From JAWXCE01 sp034440495 (lineage in GTDB: Bacteria > Pseudomonadota > Alphaproteobacteria > Rhizobiales > Rhodomicrobiaceae): a DNA stretch of 64,000 bases. The position numbers and the translations under genes are program-made. Each line of letters starts with the position of its first letter. The stretch's first letter is position 1. Of the stretch, positions 23,894-37,940 are shown one piece after another. Where the stretch lies: assembly GCA_034440495.1 (NCBI GenBank), contig JAWXCE010000056.1, positions 1-64,000 on the forward strand. The letters run 5' to 3'. Below the pieces are notes generated by a model. It did no database searches and was not told where the DNA came from. It saw only the letters and a program-made list of their open reading frames with translations.

Positions 23894-25806
23894 CCGCTCA
23901 CCGATATGCCAAGCGTGCGGCGGTAAAACGCCAGTTCCGCCTCCAGCGCGCGGATAGTGTTTTCCGCGCGGCGAAAGCCGTGGCCCTCACCCTCGAACGC
24001 GATGTATTCGCAGGCCACGCCGCGCGCCTTCAGGCTGGCGGCGATGAGTTCGGACTGCTCCGGTGGCACAACCTTGTCTTCCAGCCCCTGCAACAGCAGC
24101 ACCGGCGACTTGATATTGTCTGCATAGGTGAGGGGCGAGCGCTCGGCGAGGCGCGCGGCGACTTCCGCCTCGCTCGCGCCCGGCGCCAGCCCTACCAGCC
24201 CGTCGATATAGCCGCTTTCGAATTTGTGCGTAGAGCGGCGCAGCTCGGCCAGATCGGAGATGCCGTAAGCGCTTACGCCGCCCGCGAACACGTCGGATTT
24301 GGCAAGCGCCATCAGCACCGTGTAGCCGCCCGCGCTGGAGCCGTAGAGGAACACCTTGCCGCGCGCGCCTTGCCCAGTTGCGATAAGGTGCCGGGCGGCG
24401 GCAACTGCGTCGGCGGCCTCGCGCACGCCCCATTCCCCATCGAGGCGCTTACGGTATTCGCGGCCGTAGCCCGTTGAACCGGAGTAGTCCAGATCGAACA
24501 CCGCAAAGCCGCGATTGGTGAAAAACTGCGTGCGAGGCTTTAATCCGCGCCCCGATTGTCCCGTAGGACCGCCGTGGCAGTTGATTATGACCGGCGGGCG
24601 CCCGCCCTGCATGCCAGTAAAGCGCGCGTTTTTCGGCGGGTAGTAAACGCCGTAAACCCCCTCGCGCTCCAGATCGGTCAGCCGCACCGGTTCGCCAACG
24701 GAGATATCGGCGGCGTCGAGGTCGAAACTGGCGCTTGTTCGCAGAACCTCGTGCGGCCTGCCCGCGAGCGATTGCCGCACGATAGCGCCTGCTTGCGTAT
24801 CGGTCGCACCTATGCAAACAACAGCGTCGCCGTCTGCGGCGATGTGCTCGAGGCTGCGTAACTGCGTCGCTACGTTTGACTGTTGTCCGCTGTGCAGATC
24901 GACAACGCTGAGTTGCGCTGCGCCCTGATCGACGGACGCAACCACCGAGCGCGCATCGTCCAGCAAGGCGTATGAGCGCTGGTTGAATGACCATAGCGAG
25001 CGCATACAATCATCATCCACCACCAAACAGCCGGTGACGCCGTCTTTAGAGCGGTAAAGGGCGCCCTGCCCAGTCTTGTCGGCCACGAAAAACATATGCC
25101 CATCCGCCGCCCATTCGGGCTGAAACGCCGCATATTCGACACCGCCCGCGGTGCGGCGGGGAAACTCCGGCGCACCCGTATCGCCGAGCGTGGACATGTA
25201 CACCTCCGCTGCGTTCCAAGGCATGGCGGGCAAATTCCATTGAAGCCATCCCAAATGAGTGCCATCCGCGCTCACACGCGGCGAGGCATAGAAATCGGCG
25301 CCGTCGATAAAAATGGAGTGCGCCTGCGCGCCGGGCTTGGCTAGGTCGATGGCGGCCAAAACATTGCGCGGTTGCGCGAGGCACGCGGAGTGGATTTCCG
25401 CCACGCAGATGAGCCGGTTGCGCTTTGCGTCGAATGAGAAATCAGCGAAGCGCCAGCCGGGGGCGTCGGTGATCTCGCGGATCGCGCCGGTATCATCGCG
25501 CAGGTAAACTTGCTGATCCTTGTCATTGACGAAAAAAACACCCGCAGCCGTCACATGAAATTCGCCGCCGCCATATTCGTGGACGCGGCTGCGGGCGGAG
25601 TAAGGGGCGGACAGCAATTCCTCCGGCTCGCCACCCCGGACGATGCGCATGATGGCGACGCGGCCACCCTCAGCAGGGCGCCCCTCGCTCCAGTAAACCG
25701 CGCCGTCGAAAACCTCGATCCGGCCTAGCCGCAGGTTGTCGCCAGCGACCGCCGCGGCGCTTAACTCCGATGGCCATGCGCCTAAAGGGAGAGGAATTTT
25801 CGCCAT
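23890..25806 (-). CDS. S9-family (prolyl oligopeptidase type) peptidase
   Basis: A 638-residue serine peptidase with an N-terminal beta-propeller-like region (roughly residues 1-370) and a C-terminal alpha/beta-hydrolase domain. The nucleophile is S491 in YGSSAGGYTVL, the acid is in LLQGLEDKVVPPEQS, and the histidine in EGEGHGFRR. The order and motifs fit dipeptidyl aminopeptidase/acylaminoacyl-peptidase enzymes that cut short peptides; no signal peptide is seen, so it should act in the cytoplasm. It converges with the Uma2 gene and is divergent from gltB across a 457-bp gap. Its exact peptide preference is not evident. Confidence 0.9.
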   Translation of the reverse strand: MAKIPLPLGAWPSELSAAAVAGDNLRLGRIEVFDGAVYWSEGRPAEGGRVAIMRIVRGGEPEELLSAPYSARSRVHEYGGGEFHVTAAGVFFVNDKDQQVYLRDDTGAIREITDAPGWRFADFSFDAKRNRLICVAEIHSACLAQPRNVLAAIDLAKPGAQAHSIFIDGADFYASPRVSADGTHLGWLQWNLPAMPWNAAEVYMSTLGDTGAPEFPRRTAGGVEYAAFQPEWAADGHMFFVADKTGQGALYRSKDGVTGCLVVDDDCMRSLWSFNQRSYALLDDARSVVASVDQGAAQLSVVDLHSGQQSNVATQLRSLEHIAADGDAVVCIGATDTQAGAIVRQSLAGRPHEVLRTSASFDLDAADISVGEPVRLTDLEREGVYGVYYPPKNARFTGMQGGRPPVIINCHGGPTGQSGRGLKPRTQFFTNRGFAVFDLDYSGSTGYGREYRKRLDGEWGVREAADAVAAARHLIATGQGARGKVFLYGSSAGGYTVLMALAKSDVFAGGVSAYGISDLAELRRSTHKFESGYIDGLVGLAPGASEAEVAARLAERSPLTYADNIKSPVLLLQGLEDKVVPPEQSELIAASLKARGVACEYIAFEGEGHGFRRAENTIRALEAELAFYRRTLGISVSG

Positions 25807-26263
25807 GAATCCGCCGCCTGAAAAAAATGCATGCTAAAAGCGCACAATTTGTAAGATTCGCCCGGTCGCACCCGGCGAAATGACCAAAATGAGGGCGCCG
25901 CAACGCCGCACCGCTATATGTGCGGTCAACCCTTGTCACTCACTGCAAAATCTGTCAACTTTACACAAGTTAGGTCAGCCTTACTGTCCTTTGCGGCCAG
26001 TTTCCCCGGCCCGCTATGCTTTTGCTTTCACCCTAGAAAGCTGGGTTCGCGGGACGTAACTTTGTGGGCGAATGGCAAAGGCTGATCAGCTTCGGGATAT
26101 TTGGAAAAGATCCCGGCAAAGTCGGACACTGTTCTGATATCGCGCCATGAATGTGGCGACGCTCTAACAATCAGGTGATCCACCAGATTGCACGCAGCGG
26201 ATAAGCGATTGAAGCGAATGTTCTGCGCGAAACAAAAATATCGGCTGGGGACGGCAAGGCTAA
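25807..26263. other. Gap between S9 peptidase and gltB, no gene seen
   Basis: Neither strand has a convincing coding frame. The region should hold the two divergent promoters and the gltB leader. I see no clear repeat, riboswitch or operator. An AT-rich stretch at about 25950-25985 (CTGTCAACTTTACACAAG) is the likeliest promoter area for gltB, but matches to a consensus are weak. Confidence 0.35.
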
Positions 26264-30973
<4,710 letters not shown>

Positions 30974-30985
30974 TGGAGACGCACC

Positions 30986-31286
30986 ATGACTCTGGATACT
31001 TGATGCGGATGTAGAAAGCCTTGCACGCCGTCTCGCCGCAGCAAAGGGCAAGCCTGTGAAAGGGGTTGTTAAGGAAGCGATTGAGCATAGTGCGCAAGAG
31101 GCAGGTTTGGAAGCCAGCGCCGTAAAACAGGACCTCATTGACAGGCCCAAGAGCCAGGAAGAAATCGCCGAAATGTTGCGGAAGCTGAACCAGATTGCAG
31201 ATCGCAGTGCAGCCTTGCCTTTGCTCGACACCCGTTCGGACGAAGATATTATCGGCTATGACGATTGGGGCCTGCCTACACGATGA
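30986..31286 (+). pseudogene. VapB-like (Rv0623 type) antitoxin gene, frameshifted near its start
   Basis: From ATG 30986 (GGAG upstream) the gene reads MTLDT and then meets TGA. One base missing at about 30998-31001 explains this; with it restored the protein would continue LDADVESLARRLAAAKGKPVK to a 100-residue antitoxin. The N-terminal helix pattern and the end DEDIIGYDDWGLP are typical of Rv0623-like transcription-factor antitoxins of VapBC modules. The remaining open frame has only a GTG at 31056, which would lose the DNA-binding start. Its stop overlaps the toxin ATG by four bases (ATGA), the normal coupling for such pairs. It sits 12 bp after the gltB stop, inside the glt operon. Confidence 0.75.
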
Positions 31287-31673
31287 TTGTGGAAGCCTCA
31301 GCCATTGTCGCAATACTTAATGATGAGCCGGAACGCGAAGCGTTTCTAGCAACTATCACCGCTTCTAACCGTCCAGCTATCTCAGCGCTTTCCGTATGTG
31401 AAGCGGCATTGGTTATGATGGGACGACGCGGCCCGCCTGGCGCGGAGATGGTTTTCAATTTTATTCGAGACTCAAAGGTTCAGGTTTTGCCGTTTGACTT
31501 GGATCAGGCGCTCGCGGCGCAGCAGGCTTACCTCAAGTTCGGTAAGGGCTTCAACTCGTCGGCGCGGCTGAATTTGTGCGATTGCGGCGTTTGCCCTGGC
31601 GGAGATGCTAGGCGCGCCGCTTCTTTACAAGGGCGAAGACTTTAAAGCGACGCCGATTATGTCGGCGGTATAG
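31283..31673 (+). pseudogene. VapC-like PIN-domain toxin gene, frameshifted
   Basis: Starting at ATG 31283 the protein reads MIVEASAIVAILNDEPE, the usual PIN-domain N-terminus with its first acidic residues, and continues to ARLNLCDC. Normal family members go on with a D-C-x-A-Y/F-A-L-A motif. Here that sequence (AFALAEMLGAPLLYKGEDF) is present but in another frame after 31585; the spacing fits loss of two bases or gain of one in the GCGGCG stretch. The restored end is at 31671-31673. As it stands the frame ends at 31645 with an unrelated tail lacking the last PIN acidic residues, so the RNase should be inactive. Toxin and antitoxin are both damaged. Confidence 0.78.
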
Positions 31674-31684
31674 GTGAGGATAGC

Positions 31685-33103
31685 ATGGGCAAAATTACGG
31701 GGTTTCTGGAGATCGAGCGGGCCGAGCGGCCATATGCGCCGGTGGACGAGCGGCTCAAGCATTTCCGCGAGTTCGTCATCGCGCCGTCGGACGTGGAGCT
31801 TGGCAAACAGGGCGCGCGCTGCATGGATTGCGGCATCCCCTATTGCCACACCGGCTGCCCGATCAACAACCAGATCCCCGACTGGAACGACCTCGTCTAT
31901 CACGGCGATTGGGAGGAGGCGGCGCGCAACCTGCACTCCACCAACAATTTCCCCGAGTTCACCGGCCGCATTTGCCCCGCGCCATGCGAGGCGTCCTGCA
32001 CGCTGAACCTTGAAGACACGCCGGTTGCGATCAAAAGCATCGAGTGCGGCATCGCGGATAAGGCGTGGGAAAATGGCTGGATCGCGCCGGAGCCGCCCGA
32101 GCATAAAACGGGCAAGCGCATCGCCATTGTCGGTTCCGGCCCGGCCGGGCTGGCGGCGGCGCAGCAACTGGCGCGCGTTGGCCACGATGTGCATGTATAC
32201 GAGCGACAGGCGTCGCCGGGCGGGCTGCTGCGCTACGGCATCCCCGATTTCAAAATGGAGAAGCACCTCATCGAGCGCCGTGTCGCGCAGATGGAGGCCG
32301 AGGGCGTCACGTTCATTTGCGGCGTCAATATCGGCGTGGACAAGCCTATCGCGGAGCTTGTAGCGGAGTTCGACGCTGTGCTGCTCACCGGCGGGGCCGA
32401 GAAGCCGCGCGAATTGCCTACGCCTGGGCGGGAGCTGAATGGTGTTCACCAGGCGATGCACTTTTTACCGCAGCAGAACATGCGGGTGTCGGGCGAGTGG
32501 CGGGAGCAGGTCGAGCCAATCCTCGCCACCGGCAAGCATGTGGTCGTGATCGGCGGCGGCGACACCGGCTCGGACTGCATAGGCACCTCGTTCCGGCAAG
32601 GCGCGGCAAGCGTTACGCAGATCGAGATCATGCCGAAGCCGCCGGAGAAGGAGGCCAAGTCGCTCGTTTGGCCGCACTGGCCGGTGAAAATGCGCACCTC
32701 CTCAAGTCAGGCCGAAGGCGCCGCGCGCGAATGGAGCGTCATGACGACCAGTTTCACCGGCGAGGACGGCCATGTGCGCCAACTCAACGCCGTTCGTGTT
32801 GATGCGAAAATGCAAGCCATCCCCGGCACGGAGTTTACGCTGCCCGCCGACATGGTGCTGCTGGCCATGGGCTTTGTCAGCCCGGTGCATGAGGGCGCGC
32901 TTACCGAGCTTGGGGTCGAGTTGGACGTGCGCGGCAATGTCAAGGCGGATGACCGCGCCTATCTCACCTCGCGGCCGAAGGTTTTCGCGGCGGGCGACAT
33001 GCGGCGCGGGCAATCGCTCGTCGTGTGGGCCATCCGCGAAGGTCGTCAGGCGGCGCACGCCATCGACAAGGCGCTGATGGGTGCGACCGTGTTGCCGCGC
33101 TGA
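31685..33103 (+). CDS. gltD: Glutamate synthase (NADPH), small subunit
   Basis: A 472-residue flavoprotein that passes NADPH electrons to GltB. The N-terminal Cys clusters for 4Fe-4S centres are in CMDCGIPYCHTGCPINNQIP and CPAPCEASC. The FAD-binding motif GSGPAGLAAAQQLARVGHDV and the NADPH motif VIGGGDTGSDCIG are complete, as is the C-terminal FAAGDMRRGQSLVVWAI. GTGAGGA lies just before the ATG at 31685. It is separated from gltB by the decayed VapBC module rather than by the usual short gap, so its expression may depend on readthrough of that module. It converges with the ABC permease gene seven bases away. Confidence 0.97.
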   Translation: MGKITGFLEIERAERPYAPVDERLKHFREFVIAPSDVELGKQGARCMDCGIPYCHTGCPINNQIPDWNDLVYHGDWEEAARNLHSTNNFPEFTGRICPAPCEASCTLNLEDTPVAIKSIECGIADKAWENGWIAPEPPEHKTGKRIAIVGSGPAGLAAAQQLARVGHDVHVYERQASPGGLLRYGIPDFKMEKHLIERRVAQMEAEGVTFICGVNIGVDKPIAELVAEFDAVLLTGGAEKPRELPTPGRELNGVHQAMHFLPQQNMRVSGEWREQVEPILATGKHVVVIGGGDTGSDCIGTSFRQGAASVTQIEIMPKPPEKEAKSLVWPHWPVKMRTSSSQAEGAAREWSVMTTSFTGEDGHVRQLNAVRVDAKMQAIPGTEFTLPADMVLLAMGFVSPVHEGALTELGVELDVRGNVKADDRAYLTSRPKVFAAGDMRRGQSLVVWAIREGRQAAHAIDKALMGATVLPR

Positions 33104-33109
33104 GTTATC

Positions 33110-34342
33110 TTACTCGTACCTTAGCGCGTCGATAGGGTTGAGGCTGGCGGCTTTTCGTGCGGGCACGAAGCCGAACACGACACCGACCAGCGCTGACGCG
33201 GCGATAGCGATGACTACGATATCGGCGTTGATGAGAATCGGCATATCGGCGAGGCGCGTGATGCCCCATGTCGCGCCGACCCCGATGGCGAGGCCAATCG
33301 CGCCACCAATCAGGCAAAGCACCACGGACTCGGTCAAAAACTGCGCCAAGATATCCCGCCGCCTAGCGCCGATGGCCATGCGCAGTCCGATCTCGCGCGT
33401 GCGCTCCGTCACCGACACCAGCATGATGTTCATAATGCCGATACCGCCGACCACGAGACTGATCGCCGCCGTCGCCGCCAGTAGCCAGGTGAGAGTTTGC
33501 TGCGCCGCGCGCCGCGCCGACACCAGTTCGGCCACGTTGCGCACAGAAAAATTGTCCTGATCGCCCCCGCCGATGCGCCGACGGTCGCGCAGGATGTCGA
33601 TAATGTCTGTCTCCACGGCGCGCATATCGGCGCTTTCAGACACTTTGGCTAAAATCACCCCGATCTGGTTCGGCACAGTTAAATTGTTCCCCGCCAGCCG
33701 TGACCGTGCGGTAGAGATGGGTATGAACGCCACGTCATCCTGATCCCGCCAGCCACCCGTTACGCCCCGAGTCGCCATCACGCCGATAACCTCGAATGGA
33801 ACGCGCGCCACGCGGATTTGCTCGCCCACAGGCGACGCCGAGCCGAAAAGCTGGCGCACCACCGCTGATCCGAGAACGACAACCTTAGCGCCGCCATTGG
33901 CCTCTTCGGGCGTAAAATAGCGACCGTCATCAACCGCCCAATCGCGAACGTCGGGAAATTCAGCGTGCGTGCCCGTCACCTGGCTGGTCCAGTTGGCGTT
34001 GCCGTAGATGAGCGCAGCGTTGACGTTCAGGCTGCTCGTCGCAGCGGTGATTTCCGGCAGACGGTCGACGAGAGTGTCCATGTCGGCCTGCGCAAATGGC
34101 GGGGCGGAACCTGCGCCGCCGCTTCGCCCGCCGCCCCGGCTCGACCCCGGCGATATAGTGAGCATATTCGTACCGAGCGCGCTGATCTGCTGCTCAACCT
34201 GCTGGCGCGCTCCGGAGCCGATGGCCGACATGACGATGACCGAGGCGACGCCAATGATAATGCCGAGCGTGGTCAGAATGGACCGCATAGGGTTGAGGCG
34301 GATGGCGACCAGCGCCGAGCCGAGATAGTCCCCGAGTTTCAT
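33110..34342 (-). CDS. MacB-type ABC exporter permease (FtsX/MacB_PCD family)
   Basis: A 410-residue permease with one N-terminal span (MRSILTTLGIIIGVASVIVMSAIG), a large periplasmic MacB_PCD domain (about residues 45-270), and three C-terminal spans (TWLLAATAAISLVVGGIGIMNI, VVLCLIGGAIGLAIGVGA, VVIAIAASALVGVVFGFVP). This is the MacB layout with the ATPase as a separate gene. Such mechanotransmission transporters use ATP hydrolysis in the cytoplasm to drive periplasmic work through an adaptor and TolC. Its start overlaps the ATPase gene stop by four bases, and the adaptor lies upstream, so all three form one operon. Substrate unknown (macrolides, peptides or lipids are known for relatives). 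Confidence 0.92.
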   Translation of the reverse strand: MKLGDYLGSALVAIRLNPMRSILTTLGIIIGVASVIVMSAIGSGARQQVEQQISALGTNMLTISPGSSRGGGRSGGAGSAPPFAQADMDTLVDRLPEITAATSSLNVNAALIYGNANWTSQVTGTHAEFPDVRDWAVDDGRYFTPEEANGGAKVVVLGSAVVRQLFGSASPVGEQIRVARVPFEVIGVMATRGVTGGWRDQDDVAFIPISTARSRLAGNNLTVPNQIGVILAKVSESADMRAVETDIIDILRDRRRIGGGDQDNFSVRNVAELVSARRAAQQTLTWLLAATAAISLVVGGIGIMNIMLVSVTERTREIGLRMAIGARRRDILAQFLTESVVLCLIGGAIGLAIGVGATWGITRLADMPILINADIVVIAIAASALVGVVFGFVPARKAASLNPIDALRYE

Positions 34343-35058
34343 GCGGCAATCCTCGGTGTCTGGCGGATGTCGTCAATCAACACGCCGTCGCGAAAGCGCA
34401 TCAACCGCTCGGCATATTCCGCGATTTCAAGCTCGTGCGTAACCAATACAACAGTCAACCCAGTGCGGTGCAGTGCGGTCAGCAGCTTCATAATTTCATT
34501 GGAGGTTTCCGTGTCGAGCGCACCGGTCGGCTCGTCAGCAAGGATGAGCTGCGGATCGGCGACGAGCGCGCGGGCCATCGCGACGCGCTGCTGCTGGCCG
34601 CCGGAAAGCTGGGCGGGCGTATGATCGAGGCGGTCGCCCAAGCCGACTTCCTCCAGGCGTTTGCGGGCGCGAGTATCCGCATCGCCGCCGCGTCCACTAG
34701 CATAAAGCAACGGCAGCTTCACATTTTCCAGCGCCGAGGTGCGCTTTAGCAAGTTGAATTGCTGAAAAACGAAGCCGATGACCCGGTTGCGTAAATCCGC
34801 CAGATCGTCCGCCGCCATGCCACCGATATCCGCGCCGTCAATCAGCAGCTTGCCGCTCGTTGGCGTATCGAGCGCGCCGATAAGGTTCAGAAGTGTAGAT
34901 TTGCCCGAGCCGGACGGACCCATGATGGCGATAAACTCGCCGCGCGCGATCTCGAAGCTCACGCCCTTCAAAACCTGAAGCGATTGCTCGCCCATCACAT
35001 AGGTTTTAGTGATGTCGCGGCAAGCGATCAGCGGCGCGTCGGCCATTTTAGCGCTCAC
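34339..35058 (-). CDS. MacB/LolD-type ABC transporter ATPase
   Basis: A 239-residue ATPase. Walker A GPSGSGKSTLLN, the signature LSGGQQQRVAMARAL, Walker B LILADEPTGALD and the H-loop VLVTHE are intact. The sequence is of the LolD/MacB class that pairs with FtsX-like permeases. It overlaps both neighbours by four bases, the adaptor upstream and the permease downstream, which implies translational coupling and a single transport complex. Confidence 0.95.
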   Translation of the reverse strand: MSAKMADAPLIACRDITKTYVMGEQSLQVLKGVSFEIARGEFIAIMGPSGSGKSTLLNLIGALDTPTSGKLLIDGADIGGMAADDLADLRNRVIGFVFQQFNLLKRTSALENVKLPLLYASGRGGDADTRARKRLEEVGLGDRLDHTPAQLSGGQQQRVAMARALVADPQLILADEPTGALDTETSNEIMKLLTALHRTGLTVVLVTHELEIAEYAERLMRFRDGVLIDDIRQTPRIAA

Positions 35059-36569
35059 GATCTGCGGCCCTGACCGCCGCCCGTGCGTGTGCGGGTCACA
35101 ACCTTCTCGCCGGCCTCCAGCTTGCCGCCGATCACCTCGCTGTAACTCTCGTCCGACAGGCCGATGCGGATGCGGCGCGGTTCCAGCCCGCCCGGCGTTT
35201 CAATCCAGACGAGGCCGGGGCGCATGGTTTCGCGCCGCTCGGCCCGCAAATCCTGATAGGCCTTCAATTGTTCGGGCGTGAGGATGCCTTCCAGGATGCG
35301 GGCGATGCGGCTTTGCCGTTGCGCCCCGCGAGCGCCTGGCCCGCGTTGGCCGCGCCCACCTTCTCCGCGCTCGCGGCGCGCCTCATTGGCGCTGTCACCG
35401 CCCTGGTTTGGCCGCTGCCCGCTGCCGCTATTCTGCTCGCCGGTCCGGGATGCGGCTAAAGCGGCTTTGAACTGCTCGGACTGCTCGGGCGTCAGTTTCA
35501 GGCTTTCGCCCAACTGCGCCATGATGGCGTCGTCGCGGTTTGGCCGACGCACATCGCGGGTCGTGGTTGCGGCGTTTTCGGGCGGCTGAAAACGGATGGC
35601 GTCGTTGGGCACGCGCAGCACGTCCATACGTGCGCCCGTTACGATACGAACCGTGGCAGTCATGCCGGGGAGGAGTTTCTGGCGCGGGTTTTCGGCCAAC
35701 ACTACGACAGTGTAAGTAACGACGTTGTTGATCGCCGTGCCTGCGATGCGCACTTGGGAGACTTTGCCAGTGAAAGTCTGGTCGGGGTAGGCGTCCACTG
35801 TGAAGGTGACGGCGTTGCCCGCCTCCACCGCACCGATATCGGCCTCGTCCACTTGCGTTTCGATCTGGATTTCCGACAAATCCTGGGCGATCAAAAACAG
35901 GATCGGGGCCTGCAGACTCGCTGCCACGGTGCCGCCGGGGTCGATGTTGCGGCCGATGACGACGCCGTCGATGGGCGATTTGATCTCCGTGCGAGAGAGA
36001 TCGAGCTTGGCCTGAAACACCTCCGTCGCGCGTTGGGTGACCACGGCTTTGGCGTTAGCGAGGTTTGCGTCGGCGACAAGCACATCGGCTTTTGCAGTGG
36101 CGAGAGTCGTTTCGCTGTTCTCCAGCGTCGCCTGTGGGCTGTTACCTCTCTCGGCCAGCGATTTCTGGCGGGCCAGATCGCGCTCGGCCTGTTCAGCGAG
36201 GGCGCGCGATTTCGCGATGGTCGCCTCCTGCACCTGCACGTTGGATTTTGCGATGGCAAGGTTAGCCTCCGCCGAGGCGACTTTGGAGGCGAAGGTCTGG
36301 GGGTCGATCTTGGCCAGCAGATCGCCAGTTTTGACCGTCGAGTTAAAATCGACCCTAACCTCCGCAAGCTGTCCCGAGAGCTGGGAGCTGACATCTACCG
36401 TGATAAGCGCCTGCACCGAGCCGGTCGCGGAGACGCTGCGCTCTATCGATCCCTTGTCCGCTGGAGCCGCATCGAACACGAGAGCGGCGCGCTCGGCGGC
36501 GGGTGACAAATAAGCATAACTACCAGCTCCGGCGAAGGCCAGAAGCAGTAAGAACAAGATAATACGCAT
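35055..36569 (-). CDS. MacA-like periplasmic adaptor with an LTxxQ-containing insert
   Basis: A 504-residue membrane-fusion protein of tripartite efflux pumps. It has an N-terminal anchor (IILFLLLLAFAGAGSYAYLS), a lipoyl/barrel-sandwich region (SGQLAEVRVDFNSTVKTGDLLAKIDPQTF), a long coiled hairpin (about residues 80-180), and beta-barrel parts (IDGVVIGRNIDPGGTV, GMTATVRIVTGARMDVLRVPNDAIRF). It is some 120 residues longer than a plain MacA. The extra block (about residues 330-447) is charged and low in complexity (SGQRPNQGGDSANEARRERG) and carries two LTPEQ motifs, like the LTxxQ motifs of the periplasmic chaperones Spy/CpxP. It is the first gene of the operon with the ATPase and permease. Confidence 0.9.
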   Translation of the reverse strand: MRIILFLLLLAFAGAGSYAYLSPAAERAALVFDAAPADKGSIERSVSATGSVQALITVDVSSQLSGQLAEVRVDFNSTVKTGDLLAKIDPQTFASKVASAEANLAIAKSNVQVQEATIAKSRALAEQAERDLARQKSLAERGNSPQATLENSETTLATAKADVLVADANLANAKAVVTQRATEVFQAKLDLSRTEIKSPIDGVVIGRNIDPGGTVAASLQAPILFLIAQDLSEIQIETQVDEADIGAVEAGNAVTFTVDAYPDQTFTGKVSQVRIAGTAINNVVTYTVVVLAENPRQKLLPGMTATVRIVTGARMDVLRVPNDAIRFQPPENAATTTRDVRRPNRDDAIMAQLGESLKLTPEQSEQFKAALAASRTGEQNSGSGQRPNQGGDSANEARRERGEGGRGQRGPGARGAQRQSRIARILEGILTPEQLKAYQDLRAERRETMRPGLVWIETPGGLEPRRIRIGLSDESYSEVIGGKLEAGEKVVTRTRTGGGQGRRS

Positions 36570-36759
36570 GTCAAAGTCCTTGCAGCCAAACTCAGTCCTT
36601 ATATGGACTGAAGCCCGATGACGGCAAGCAAGGCGTTAGTCCATTGCGTTTTTTAGGCAGGCCAGCGCATGTTTTGAGCGTCTTCACGTTTCGTTGAAAA
36701 CATCGTGAGGGTTAAGTCCAATTGCCAAGATACTGTGTATCCAAAACCTGGAGATTATT

Positions 36760-37392
36760 ATGCGTTTTGTCACGAGACGACGTTTTGTCGAAGCTATAAG
36801 CGCCGCGCTTTTAACTGTTGCAGGCATGAAAACTGCCGCCGCACGGCTGCTTCCGACCCCACGCCAGACCGAAGGCCCTTTCTATCCGGACGTCATGCCC
36901 AGTGACACGGACAATGACCTGGTGACGATGGCGGAGAGCACGGTAGAAGCGGGCGGTGAAATCCTGAACCTTACCGGCCGAATGCTCAATGCCGAAGGTG
37001 CCCCGCTGGCCAACGCGCTTGTCGAGATATGGCAGTGCGACATGTACGGCAATTACATTCACACTAATGGCGCTTCCAGCCGGAAGCGCGATGTAGCATT
37101 TCAAGGTTATGGGCGGACTCGCACGGATGCGGATGGCCGCTACAGTTTTCGCACTATAAAGCCAGTGCCCTACCCCGGCAGAACGCCTCATATTCACGTG
37201 AAGGCCCACCATCCGAACGGCAAAGCGCTGACGACGCAGATGTATGTCGAGGGCGACCCGGCCAACAAACGCGACTTTCTGTACCAGGACATGAGCGCGG
37301 ACGAGCGGCGGAGGGTGACAGTTGCGCTCCTCCGCGACGCAGCGTCATCTCTCTATAGCGGCGCGTTCGATATCGTCCTGCCATGGACTTAA
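36760..37392 (+). CDS. Exported intradiol ring-cleavage dioxygenase-like protein
   Basis: A 210-residue protein related to the beta chain of protocatechuate 3,4-dioxygenase. The N-terminus has a twin-arginine-like signal (TRRRFVEAISAALLTVAGMKTAAA), which would send the folded metalloprotein to the periplasm. Iron ligands of the family are recognisable: Tyr residues in MYGNYIHT and GYGRTRTDADGRYSFRTIKP and His residues in RTPHIHVKAHH. TEGPFYPD near the start is also a family motif. GGAG lies just before the ATG. No aromatic-degradation genes are nearby, so the substrate cannot be deduced. It is divergent from the efflux operon. Confidence 0.88.
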   Translation: MRFVTRRRFVEAISAALLTVAGMKTAAARLLPTPRQTEGPFYPDVMPSDTDNDLVTMAESTVEAGGEILNLTGRMLNAEGAPLANALVEIWQCDMYGNYIHTNGASSRKRDVAFQGYGRTRTDADGRYSFRTIKPVPYPGRTPHIHVKAHHPNGKALTTQMYVEGDPANKRDFLYQDMSADERRRVTVALLRDAASSLYSGAFDIVLPWT

Positions 37393-37511
37393 AACCCGGC
37401 TCAAGCGTTGTTTACAGCGCAAGGCCAAATCTAAAATGCACGCCGAAGCGTTTCTTATGAGATTAACAATGACTAACTGTTTGAATTAACGACCTAATCA
37501 GGGTGAGTTCA

Positions 37512-37940
37512 ATGACGCAATGGGATGAAAGACTTGACCTCAAACACGTTCTTATTGTCGAAGACGAATATCTGATCGCCCTTTCATTAAAGCAAATGCT
37601 ATTCGAGCTTGGCGTCGAGCGTGTTGTCATTGCCGAGAATGTCGACAAAGCGCTTGAAGAACTGGCGCACAAAAGGCCGGACTGCACACTGTTAGATATC
37701 AATCTTGGGCACGACTATTCATATAAAGTGGGTGACGCCCTACGCCAGCAAAACATGCCTTATGTGTTCTGCACGGCCCACAGCGCAAATCTCGATTTGC
37801 TGTTTCCATTCGCCGGGGATGCGCCCTGTGTGACAAAGCCGGTGAGTAAGGAGGAACTAGTACAGGCGGTGCTTGCGGCAGTTCACGTAGGAAGCTCAAC
37901 CAATATTATCGCACAAGCTGGTAGCGGGAGAGGGATTTGA
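37512..37940 (+). CDS. Single-domain response regulator
   Basis: A 142-residue stand-alone receiver domain. Acidic pocket residues are in VLIVEDEYLIA, the phosphate-accepting Asp is D62 in CTLLDINLG, the Thr/Ser switch is in YVFCTAHS, and the conserved Lys is in CVTKPVSKEE. No output domain follows, so it may act as a phosphate relay or by protein contact. I chose the ATG at 37512 with AGGGTGAG upstream over the GTG at 37503. No histidine kinase is adjacent. The last seven codons and stop run antisense into the 3' part of the tRNA-Met gene on the other strand, so the two genes overlap by 22 bases. Confidence 0.88.
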   Translation: MTQWDERLDLKHVLIVEDEYLIALSLKQMLFELGVERVVIAENVDKALEELAHKRPDCTLLDINLGHDYSYKVGDALRQQNMPYVFCTAHSANLDLLFPFAGDAPCVTKPVSKEELVQAVLAAVHVGSSTNIIAQAGSGRGI

